Source of the DNA: RGIG4576 sp964606575
GTDB taxonomy: Bacteria > Bacteroidota > Bacteroidia > Bacteroidales > Muribaculaceae
Length of the DNA: 6,450 nucleotides
Direction of reading: 5' to 3'
Assembly (NCBI GenBank): GCA_964606575.1
Contig: CAZSHA010000091.1
Coordinates: 1 to 6,450 of the forward strand
The position numbers and the translations under genes were made by a program. Within the stretch, counting starts at the first letter, position 1; each line of letters starts with the position of its first letter. Shown piece after piece: positions 1 to 6,316 of the stretch. Under the pieces are notes generated by a model that was not told the DNA's origin, searched no databases, and worked only from the letters and a program-made list of their open reading frames with translations.

Positions 1-9
1 TCTCTCCAG

Positions 10-46
10 ACGACTTAATATCATTGCTGATATTGGTTGTTGTCGT
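10..46. repeat. Nested inverted repeat at the left edge
   Basis: An inner perfect 7-bp inverted repeat, AATATCA (17-23) and TGATATT (28-34), surrounds a 4-nt loop TTGC. An outer 5-bp pair, ACGAC (10-14) and GTCGT (42-46), encloses it, with short unpaired spacers of 2 and 7 nt. It could be an RNA hairpin at the end of a neighbouring transcript or a dyad operator. It has no T-tract on either strand, so a simple intrinsic terminator is unlikely. Its role is unknown. The left window edge prevents assignment to a gene. Confidence 0.4.
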
Positions 47-121
47 TTAACGAGTGCAAATGTAGGAGTAATTTTTATAACATGCAAATTTTTTGGCGTT
101 TTTTTGAAGAAAAAAATCAAT

Positions 122-150
122 AAAAAACAGCATGATTACATAAACTGCTG
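122..150 (-). terminator. Possible weak intrinsic terminator of mutS2
   Basis: Read on the minus strand, just past the mutS2 stop codon, CAGCA (150-146) can pair with TGCTG (132-128) across a 13-nt loop, and six T residues follow at once (127-122). The position and T-tract fit an intrinsic terminator, but the stem is only 5 bp with a large loop. Further downstream on the same strand lies a T7/A7 palindrome (99-116) with almost no GC. Termination may therefore be weak or depend on Rho. Confidence 0.35.
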
Positions 151-151
151 A

Positions 152-2608
152 TTATTCGATTTCTACAACCGTTATTCCAGCACCTCCAAATTGTACATGC
201 TCGTCACGATAAGATTTCACGTTAGGTACAGTGTTTAAATATTCTCGTATTCTTACACGTAAAATACCTGATCCAGTTCCATGAAGTATTCTCACTTGGC
301 GACAATTAAATTGGGTGGCATCGTCAATAAAATATGTTACAGCTTGAATAGCTTCATCAGCACGCATACCACGCACATCGATTTCTTGTTTGAAATTTAA
401 TTGACGTTTACGAATTTCATCATTACCCGAGTTTTTAATTAATGTAGTGTTTGATTTTAGGGTGGATGCGGTCGCATTTGATTTATTTAAACGCTTTAAA
501 TCGACTTTAGTCTTTAATAAACCAAATGCCACTATCGCACGTTTTCCCTCTATAGATAAGATTTCACCGCTGGTTTTAGTGTCATCCATAGTGACAAAAT
601 CACCCACATTGAAAGAATCGTTTGCCGTATTTTTTTCGCCAATTAACTGTTCGTTATGTTGTCGTTTTTTATGCTTCTGTTGTATTGTTTTTATGGTATC
701 AGTATCTTTTTCTCCATTCGCTAGACGTGATTTGAATTCGTTTAATTGTCGGCGAATTTCCTTGGTTTGCTCTTTCTCGGCTTGAGCTAATCTTATATCG
801 TGTATCGTTCGCTCTATTGTAGAATTGCTTTGCTCTAATATCTCTTTGGCTTCTTGTTTTGCCGCACGTATTATCTCCCGACGTTCGGCGTTTAGACTTT
901 CGGCTTGAGTATTATATTTTTCTACTATTGCATCTATTTTCTTTTGTTTCGCATGTATTTCTATACGTTTATTTTCCCAGTATTTTCGGTCACGAGCAAT
1001 ATCCAGTAAATATTTATCCATATTTACATAGTCACTACCAACTATAGAAATTGCTTCTTCCACGACATTTTGCGGTAAACCAATCTTCCGTGCAATTTCT
1101 ATTGCGAACGAACTTCCTGGGTAGCCGATGGATAGTTTGAACAATGGTTGCATCTTGCCTCGGTCATACAGCATTGCACCGTTTACAATGCCTTCGTTGT
1201 CTTGCGCAAATGTTTTAAGATTCTGGTAATGCGTTGTGATAACGCCAAATATCCTTTTTTCATTGAGCTGATGCAAAATGGATTGTGCTATAGCTCCACC
1301 TATTTGAGGTTCAGTGCCGCCACCAAACTCGTCAATAAGAACTATTGTCGACGAATCCGACTTCTGCAAGAAATATTTCATATTAGTGATATGGGAACTA
1401 TACGTGCTTAGATCGTTCTCTATTGACTGTTCGTCACCAATGTCAATAAATAAATTGTTGAAAATGCCAATATGAGAATTGGCATAAACTGGCGGTAACA
1501 TACCGCATTGGGTCATATACTGAATGACACCCACAGTTTTCAAACAGACCGATTTTCCACCAGCATTAGGACCTGAAATCAATAGTATGCGGTCTTTCCC
1601 GTCTAATTTTATATCCAGAGGAACAACTTCTTTATTATGCTCTTTTAAGGATAAAAATAATGTGGGATGTACTGCATGATACCATTCGATTTGTGGATCT
1701 TTCTCTAGGTTTGGCATATTGCAATCCAATTCATGTGCAAACAACGCTTTAGAACGGATAAAATCTATTTGTCCTAATATATCGTAAGATATAAGCATGT
1801 CATCGATGTGCGGACGTATCAAATCTGATATTTCTGTCAATATCCTAATTATTTCACGTCGCATATCACTTTCAAGCTCACGTATGGTATTGTTGGCTTC
1901 TACAATCTCGCCTGGTTCTATATATACAGTTTTTCCTGTAGCCGATTCATCATGCACTATTCCTTGTATTTTCCTCTTGTACATCGGAGCAACAGGAATA
2001 ACGAGCCTACCATCACGTACTGACGGCGACACATCATTATCTAAGATTCCTGATTGTTTTCCTTCTGAAATAATACGTCGCAAAATACCATTAATGCTAG
2101 ACATTGTAGTTTGAATAGCACGCTTTATCGACATTAACTCTGGCGATGCGTTGTCCTTTATATTGCCAAATTTATCCAATATATTATCAATCTCTTTCAG
2201 TATTGGATTGAACGATTGCATACCAGAACATAGATTGGACAAATATGGATAAGGTGTAATTCCATCTTCATTGCTGTGTTCAAAAAATGACGAGATTGCA
2301 CCAATTGTTCCTAATGAACGACGTAAACGGAACAAATCTTCAGTTTGCATATATGACCCTTGCGCTCGAATAGATAATAAAGCTGGCGTAACGTCATGAA
2401 AATCATTTAAAGGGAATTCCGCTCTTGATATTATTATTGATAGGAACTCATTGGTTTCGCATAATTTACGCAATACGTCTTCATATTTAACCGAATACGA
2501 CATTTTTTTACAATGGTTGATTCCCAACGGACTCATACATTGCTTTTCCAACACACGCCTAATTGTGTTGAAACCGACTTTAGATTCAAAATTATTTGGA
2601 TATATCAT
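152..2608 (-). CDS. mutS2: MutS2 family ATPase with C-terminal Smr domain
   Basis: This is a complete 818-residue MutS2, close to the usual family length (about 785-835). MutS2 lacks the mismatch-recognition domain of MutS. In other bacteria it suppresses recombination or, in Bacillus subtilis, splits collided ribosomes. Residues 1 to about 330 form the core and lever helices. The ATPase shows Walker A GPNAGGKS (346-353), an ABC-like signature LSTYSSH (400-406), Walker B LIDE (424-427) and the switch histidine H460 in TTHYQ. A charged coiled coil follows at about 544-635 and a KOW-like beta segment at about 666-709. The Smr domain (742-818) keeps DVRG (744-747; more often DLRG) and HGTGSG (776-781), so nuclease or RNA-binding activity is likely retained. 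The start MIYPNNFE matches Bacteroidales MutS2, so the ATG at 2608 is right. It is transcribed alone, away from the MFS operon, probably from a leaderless promoter. Whether it acts on DNA or ribosomes here is not visible. Confidence 0.97.
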   Translation of the reverse strand: MIYPNNFESKVGFNTIRRVLEKQCMSPLGINHCKKMSYSVKYEDVLRKLCETNEFLSIIISRAEFPLNDFHDVTPALLSIRAQGSYMQTEDLFRLRRSLGTIGAISSFFEHSNEDGITPYPYLSNLCSGMQSFNPILKEIDNILDKFGNIKDNASPELMSIKRAIQTTMSSINGILRRIISEGKQSGILDNDVSPSVRDGRLVIPVAPMYKRKIQGIVHDESATGKTVYIEPGEIVEANNTIRELESDMRREIIRILTEISDLIRPHIDDMLISYDILGQIDFIRSKALFAHELDCNMPNLEKDPQIEWYHAVHPTLFLSLKEHNKEVVPLDIKLDGKDRILLISGPNAGGKSVCLKTVGVIQYMTQCGMLPPVYANSHIGIFNNLFIDIGDEQSIENDLSTYSSHITNMKYFLQKSDSSTIVLIDEFGGGTEPQIGGAIAQSILHQLNEKRIFGVITTHYQNLKTFAQDNEGIVNGAMLYDRGKMQPLFKLSIGYPGSSFAIEIARKIGLPQNVVEEAISIVGSDYVNMDKYLLDIARDRKYWENKRIEIHAKQKKIDAIVEKYNTQAESLNAERREIIRAAKQEAKEILEQSNSTIERTIHDIRLAQAEKEQTKEIRRQLNEFKSRLANGEKDTDTIKTIQQKHKKRQHNEQLIGEKNTANDSFNVGDFVTMDDTKTSGEILSIEGKRAIVAFGLLKTKVDLKRLNKSNATASTLKSNTTLIKNSGNDEIRKRQLNFKQEIDVRGMRADEAIQAVTYFIDDATQFNCRQVRILHGTGSGILRVRIREYLNTVPNVKSYRDEHVQFGGAGITVVEIE

Positions 2609-2615
2609 TACACTG

Positions 2616-2623
2616 CAAAATTA
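2616..2623 (-). promoter_or_regulatory. mutS2 promoter -7 box (TAATTTTG)
   Basis: On the minus strand, TAATTTTG matches the Bacteroidetes -7 consensus TAnnTTTG. It ends only 7 nt before the mutS2 ATG (2608), which would place transcription start at or within a few bases of the start codon. No good TTTG -33 element sits 19-21 bp upstream (the sequence there is around CACA), so the promoter is partial. The predicted leader is nearly zero, consistent with translation without a ribosome binding site. Confidence 0.55.
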
Positions 2624-2641
2624 GTACAAAAATGAATATTT

Positions 2642-2674
2642 TTTGTGAACTCAACTAAAAAAGGCATATCTTTG
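2642..2674 (+). promoter_or_regulatory. Promoter of the MFS/serine hydrolase operon
   Basis: TTTG (2642-2645) and TATCTTTG (2667-2674) are separated by 21 bp. They match the Bacteroidetes -33 (TTTG) and -7 (TAnnTTTG) elements. The start site would lie near 2681, giving a leader of about 28 nt before the ATG at 2709. That leader is AT-rich and shows no Shine-Dalgarno sequence. The -33 element falls where the -33 region of the opposite-facing mutS2 promoter would lie. Confidence 0.7.
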
Positions 2675-2708
2675 TATAAATAAACATTACATTATCAGAA
2701 TTAAGTTT

Positions 2709-3878
2709 ATGACAACTGAGATTAAGTACAATAAGCATTTGGTGTTCACAGCTGCGTGTATAGGAATGTGCTTTTTTGGCATTGCTACTATCACATTAGG
2801 CTCTATCTTACCGCAATTAACCGACAAATTAGGGTTTGACAATTTGCAAGCTGCGGCATTGGTTACATTTATGCCTATAGGAAGTCTTGTCGGGTCGACA
2901 TTTTTCGGTCCCATCATCGACCGTTTCGGGCATAAGGCTATGTTCATGCTTTCTAGCCTCATATTGCTTCTAGGTCTTCAAGGCGTTGCTCTTTTTAGTG
3001 ATATCGCATTGTTGCAGTTATCTATATTTGCGATAGGTTTAGGAGGGGGGGTGCTAAATGGTGAAACAAATGCCCTTGCAGCCGACATATCAACAGAGAA
3101 CGAGAAAGGGTCTAGATTGAGCTTTTTAGGTGTTTTTTACGGAGTAGGAGCTATGAGCATACCTGTATTGCTTAGGTTTTTATCTGAGTATTATCAATAT
3201 AATGTGGTTTTGCATGGTCTTGGACTGGTTATGCTAATTTCGATTCTATTTTGTGGCGCTATTAAGTTTCCTGCACCGAAGCAAGCAAAGGGATTTCCTA
3301 TCAAGAAAGGTATTGGCATGCTCAAAGACAAAGGTTTGCTACTCCTTAGCTTTATTCTGTTTTTCGAGAGTGGCATTGAAGTGTGTTGCAGTACTTGGAC
3401 TACATCCTATTTCGACCAAGTGACCGATATAACTTCTAGCCAAGGGTTGACAGCACTTTCGTTTATGATAATTGGATTAACTGTGTCACGTATAGTGCTT
3501 ACTATGGTATATAGAAAGATTAAACAGCAAAATGTACTGCCGTTCTGTTTGGTGTTAGGAGCTACAGGATTCTTGTTGCTTACTCATTCACCGCATTATT
3601 TAAGGGCATATATAGGCATGTTCTGTATCGGAGCTGGATTAGCTGCAACATTCCCTACAGTGCTAAGCATTATCGGTAGTATGTACGCATCGCTATCTGG
3701 TACTGCTTTCAGTATAGCATTGGCTGTTGGATTGATAGGGCAAGCAGTTTTCAACTATAGCACAGGAGCATTATCTCAATTGTTTGGCATTGAAATGTTC
3801 CCTACGTTGATGGCAACAAGCATAGTATTAATGATGGTATTATTCCAATTTACAATTAGAACTAACAAGAAAAAATAA
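2709..3878 (+). CDS. MFS transporter, sugar/FHS-like, 12 TM
   Basis: This 389-residue inner-membrane protein belongs to the major facilitator superfamily, which carries small molecules, usually by proton or sodium coupling. About twelve hydrophobic segments are visible, at roughly 11-33, 47-68, 76-96, 100-120, 136-158, 167-186, 208-229, 247-266, 276-292, 298-322, 331-352 and 365-384, with a basic central loop at 187-207. The MFS motif A appears after TM2 as GPIIDRFGHK (67-76). The TM4 pattern GGGVLNGETNALAAD and the TM7 pattern with E224 followed by W230 and Y234 recall the fucose/hexose-type (FHS) and related Bacteroidetes sugar transporters; this is a resemblance from memory, not an alignment. 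It is the first gene of an operon and ends 7 bp before the serine hydrolase, so it may move that enzyme's product. The ATG at 2709 follows the promoter closely. A run of seven G at 3045-3051 encodes part of Gly112-Gly114 and the start of V115. Substrate unknown. Confidence 0.88.
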   Translation: MTTEIKYNKHLVFTAACIGMCFFGIATITLGSILPQLTDKLGFDNLQAAALVTFMPIGSLVGSTFFGPIIDRFGHKAMFMLSSLILLLGLQGVALFSDIALLQLSIFAIGLGGGVLNGETNALAADISTENEKGSRLSFLGVFYGVGAMSIPVLLRFLSEYYQYNVVLHGLGLVMLISILFCGAIKFPAPKQAKGFPIKKGIGMLKDKGLLLLSFILFFESGIEVCCSTWTTSYFDQVTDITSSQGLTALSFMIIGLTVSRIVLTMVYRKIKQQNVLPFCLVLGATGFLLLTHSPHYLRAYIGMFCIGAGLAATFPTVLSIIGSMYASLSGTAFSIALAVGLIGQAVFNYSTGALSQLFGIEMFPTLMATSIVLMMVLFQFTIRTNKKK

Positions 3879-3885
3879 AAATATC

Positions 3886-5397
3886 ATGAGATTCAGAATT
3901 TCATTAAAAAAATTTGCCTTAAGCATTTTATTTGCATTCTCGGCTTGTATTTATAGTGCGGCTAACAGCCCAGTTAAAGTCAGTCCAGCATCAGTAGGTA
4001 TTGAGCCTAAACAAATGCTTCTGCTATATGATTCGTTGATGTCGAGCCAAATAACGGAGATACATCATTTAGTTGTTATGGTTGACGGCAAAATTGCAGG
4101 AGAATTACATCCTGAGCCGTTTAAAAAAGAATATAGGCATACGCTATACTCTGTGTCAAAGACTTTCGTTTCCGTTGCTGTAGGGTTAGCCATAGATGAC
4201 GGCTTGTTGACTGTAGATGATAAATTGGCGACGTTTTTCCCTGAATATGTATCTGATTCAGTCGATGCTCGTTTACGTGACATAAGGATCAAAGACATGT
4301 TAACTATGCAGTCTGGCTTTAAGACTGAAACATGGATGCGAAACAAGCAACAGCATTGGATTGAATATTATTTGTCAAGACCATTGAAAGCTGACCCGGG
4401 TACAAATTATTCATACGATTCAATTGAGTCTTATTTATTGTCGGCTGTCGTCCAGAAGGTGACAGGAAAAACGGTTATGGAGCTTTTGAACGAACGTATT
4501 TTCCACCCTATGGATATAACTGATGTTGAATGGGAGCAATGCCCAGATGGTATTAATGTTGGTGGCTGGGGAATATATTTATCTTCACATTCCCAAGCAT
4601 TATTCGGTCAACTGCTTTTACAAGGCGGGTGCTGGAACGGAAAACAGCTGATATCAAAACGATGGATTGATGAAATGATGACAGTACGTGTTGTTCGTGA
4701 TGCAAATGATTACGGTTATCAAATTTGGCTGTGTGAGTATCCGGGAGCATGGCGTGCCGATGGGGCATTCGGGCAATATATTATAATAGTTCCTCAAAAA
4801 AACATGGTGGTTGTTTTGAATCAATGCTCACGTAGCAAAGGTTTCCCAGAACGTAGTAACATTTGGCATACAGTGGTAAAGAGCTGCTTGAATTGTGCGA
4901 TTGATGTGAAACCTGATGAGCTGAAAGCTGTAGAAGATTATGAGAACACCGCTATGCTTCCTGTTTTGGATGGTGATAACGTGAATGAGTTGGCAAAAAA
5001 ATATAACGGCAAGACGTTTAGCCTTGACAAGAATAAATTAGGGTGGAAATCAATAAAGTTCACTTTTGCCGATAATAACGTTAATTTTGAAATAACTGAT
5101 GCCGATAACAAGAAAAGTTGCATAAAAATGGGCTATAAACAATGGATAACATCTCAATTGAGCGGTTATCCGCATTATTCTATCCAAGCACAAAACCGCT
5201 TCAGTGGTATTAGCGGCCCATTTTATACTGGCTCATGCTATGCTTGGCAAGATAATTCTTTAAAGGCTAAAATTCATTATGTGAATTGGATAACAGCTGT
5301 AGAACTGACTTGTGCTTTTGATGGTGACAATTTGACAATAGAAGTGTCTGAAAATTTCCCATCAAAGCCATTCAAGATAAACGCAAAGAAGAAATAA
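3886..5397 (+). CDS. Exported serine hydrolase, beta-lactamase/AmpC (COG1680) superfamily
   Basis: This 503-residue protein has an N-terminal signal with basic residues and a hydrophobic core (about 1-26). Cys21 in FSAC is a weak lipobox, so it is either a lipoprotein or cut near SAA; it should act in the periplasm or at the outer membrane. The penicillin-binding-type fold spans about 35-335. S89-V-S-K92 is the SxxK nucleophile motif. Y177-D178-S179 within PGTNYSYDS takes the place of the YxN motif, and D292-G293 in ADGAFGQ replaces the usual KTG/HxG. Relatives are esterases, D-amino-peptidases and 6-aminohexanoate-dimer (NylB-like) hydrolases, so true beta-lactamase activity is not implied. 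Residues from about 350 form a beta-rich C-terminal domain of unknown role. It lies 7 bp after the MFS gene and 18 bp before the next, with no internal promoter seen. No Shine-Dalgarno precedes the ATG. The superfamily is certain; the substrate is not known. Confidence 0.9.
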   Translation: MRFRISLKKFALSILFAFSACIYSAANSPVKVSPASVGIEPKQMLLLYDSLMSSQITEIHHLVVMVDGKIAGELHPEPFKKEYRHTLYSVSKTFVSVAVGLAIDDGLLTVDDKLATFFPEYVSDSVDARLRDIRIKDMLTMQSGFKTETWMRNKQQHWIEYYLSRPLKADPGTNYSYDSIESYLLSAVVQKVTGKTVMELLNERIFHPMDITDVEWEQCPDGINVGGWGIYLSSHSQALFGQLLLQGGCWNGKQLISKRWIDEMMTVRVVRDANDYGYQIWLCEYPGAWRADGAFGQYIIIVPQKNMVVVLNQCSRSKGFPERSNIWHTVVKSCLNCAIDVKPDELKAVEDYENTAMLPVLDGDNVNELAKKYNGKTFSLDKNKLGWKSIKFTFADNNVNFEITDADNKKSCIKMGYKQWITSQLSGYPHYSIQAQNRFSGISGPFYTGSCYAWQDNSLKAKIHYVNWITAVELTCAFDGDNLTIEVSENFPSKPFKINAKKK

Positions 5398-5415
5398 TGC
5401 TTAGGAAATACAACT

Positions 5416-6090
5416 ATGAGAAAGAAGAACTTACTAAGTTTTTTGTTAGTCGCATGTGTAGCATGTTCCGCTTCGGCACAAATTTATTATAAAACAAATA
5501 AAGAGGAGAATACTTATACTCCAACAGTAAATTATCCATATCTATTAAATGATTTTACCGAAGGAAGAGCATATCGCCAGCAAGGAAAAGTGCATAGTGA
5601 TGCACTGTTTAACGTAAGTCTTGTGGGCAACAAATTGCATTTTGTAGATGAAAACGATGACAACATTGTTAAAGAGTGCGTAATGGATGATGTGGATAGT
5701 GTGAGGATAGGTGAACATCTTTTTGTCAAATATGAAGACATGGTGGTACGAGTGGTGGCTAAAAACAAGAAAAATATGTTGTTGAAGCTAGAATATATAA
5801 ATCAAGATGATTTATTTCAAAAAATGGCTGGTCTACAAACGTTTGGTGCGGGACAATCTGCGTCAGTCTTACACCAAAGGTTTGTAGAGGATGAAGGGTC
5901 TGATATCAAATTATCTTTAAAAAAGAAGTACTTAATGTTAATCAATGGTGTAATCGTTGAGGCAAAAAATAAAGATGTTGAGAAAGCTATTGAACGTAGC
6001 CAGATTATTAATTTTCGCTCATTTGTGAAAAAGAATAAGATTAATTGGAAGAGGGAAGAAGGCTTGATAAAAGTTTTAAGTTTCTTTTAA
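5416..6090 (+). CDS. Secreted protein of unknown function
   Basis: This 224-residue protein has a clear signal peptide, MRKKN followed by a hydrophobic core, with a likely cut after ASA21 before Gln22. LVAC at 11-14 also fits a lipobox, but the sequence before it is short for one. The mature part has a tyrosine-rich start, then alternating strands at about 40-128 (NDFTEG at 45-50, FNVSLVGNKLHFVD at 65-78, DDVDSVRIG at 91-99). A Gly/Ser-rich spacer follows (143-150), then a lysine-rich helical tail (about 186-220). From memory this layout resembles a group of small Bacteroidetes secreted proteins of unknown function; I cannot name a domain. It lies 18 bp after the serine hydrolase stop, so it is very probably cotranscribed. 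AGGA at 5403-5406, 9 nt before the ATG, is a weak ribosome-binding candidate. A partner role with the hydrolase is inference only. Confidence 0.8.
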   Translation: MRKKNLLSFLLVACVACSASAQIYYKTNKEENTYTPTVNYPYLLNDFTEGRAYRQQGKVHSDALFNVSLVGNKLHFVDENDDNIVKECVMDDVDSVRIGEHLFVKYEDMVVRVVAKNKKNMLLKLEYINQDDLFQKMAGLQTFGAGQSASVLHQRFVEDEGSDIKLSLKKKYLMLINGVIVEAKNKDVEKAIERSQIINFRSFVKKNKINWKREEGLIKVLSFF

Positions 6091-6154
6091 TTAGTTTAAG
6101 CTATTGTTTGATTGGAGTTTATGAATAAACAAAACAGTATCTTGAACAAAAACT

Positions 6155-6171
6155 AAAATAAAAACTATTTT
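6155..6171. repeat. AT-rich inverted repeat upstream of the tRNA promoter
   Basis: AAAATA (6155-6160) and TATTTT (6166-6171) form a 6-bp inverted repeat with a 5-nt loop. It extends to 8 bp if T6154-G6172 and C6153-G6173 are counted. It sits between the end of the operon and the tRNA promoter, followed by six G rather than a T-tract, so it is not a typical terminator. No convincing terminator was found for the operon in 6091-6176. Confidence 0.3.
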
Positions 6172-6177
6172 GGGGGG

Positions 6178-6208
6178 TTGCATAAATGGAAATAAAATCT
6201 TAACTTTG
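6178..6208 (+). promoter_or_regulatory. tRNA-Met promoter
   Basis: TTG (6178-6180) and TAACTTTG (6201-6208), spaced by 20 bp, match the Bacteroidetes -33/-7 promoter type. The -7 box ends 18 bp before the first tRNA base, so transcription should start about 10-12 nt upstream of the mature 5' end, a short leader for RNase P to remove. A run of six G (6172-6177) abuts the -33 element. Confidence 0.75.
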
Positions 6209-6226
6209 CACTCGCAAAACAGAAAT

Positions 6227-6300
6227 GGCGGGATAGCTCAGTTGGTTAGAGCGTCGGATTCATAACCCGGAGGTCACGAGTTCAATTCTCGTTCCCGCTA
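6227..6300 (+). tRNA. tRNA-Met (anticodon CAU), probably elongator
   Basis: A complete 74-nt cloverleaf can be drawn. The acceptor stem is 6227-6233 with 6293-6299 (first pair G-U, then six Watson-Crick pairs). The D stem is GCTC/GAGC (6236-6239 and 6249-6252). The anticodon arm is 6254-6270 with CAT at 6261-6263. The T stem is ACGAG/CTCGT (6276-6280 and 6288-6292) with loop TTCAATT. The discriminator is A6300, and CCA is not encoded. Pairs G2-C71 and C3-G70 with A73 fit methionyl-tRNA synthetase recognition. The normal C11-G24 D-stem pair argues against the initiator, and G4/G5 in place of C4/C5 argue against the lysidine-modified tRNA-Ile. The anticodon stem has an A31-C39 mismatch. Confidence 0.93.
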
Positions 6301-6316
6301 CACTGCAAAACTGCTG

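Noticed and set aside
51..133. Short minus-strand frame starting MLFFIDFF (28 codons) after mutS2.
   Set aside because: It is low-complexity, overlaps the proposed terminator T-tract and has no ribosome binding site or recognisable similarity.
447..785. Open frames on the + strand across mutS2 (for example 447-785 and 1797-2114).
   Set aside because: They lie antisense inside a well-supported MutS2 with all motifs intact, and their translations show no recognisable domain.
2609..2620. The 12-mer TACACTGCAAAA occurs here and again at 6299-6310.
   Set aside because: A shared 12-mer is expected about once by chance in a window of this size. The second copy overlaps the tRNA 3' end and there is no extended match.
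2687..2962. Minus-strand open frame overlapping the MFS promoter and start.
   Set aside because: It is antisense to the MFS gene, covers its promoter and has no plausible promoter or domain.
4065..4768. Minus-strand open frames within the serine hydrolase gene.
   Set aside because: They are shadows of the hydrolase frame, whose motifs and signal peptide clearly mark the coding strand.
3886..5397. Calling the hydrolase an antibiotic-resistance beta-lactamase.
   Set aside because: Only the SxxK motif is canonical. The second and third motifs differ and many COG1680 proteins do not act on beta-lactams.
6227..6300. Initiator tRNA or lysidine-modified tRNA-Ile2.
   Set aside because: The first acceptor pair is G-U rather than the C-A mismatch, the D stem has C11-G24, and the acceptor lacks the C4/C5 pairs typical of tRNA-Ile2. 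Elongator Met fits better, though the stem mismatch leaves some doubt.
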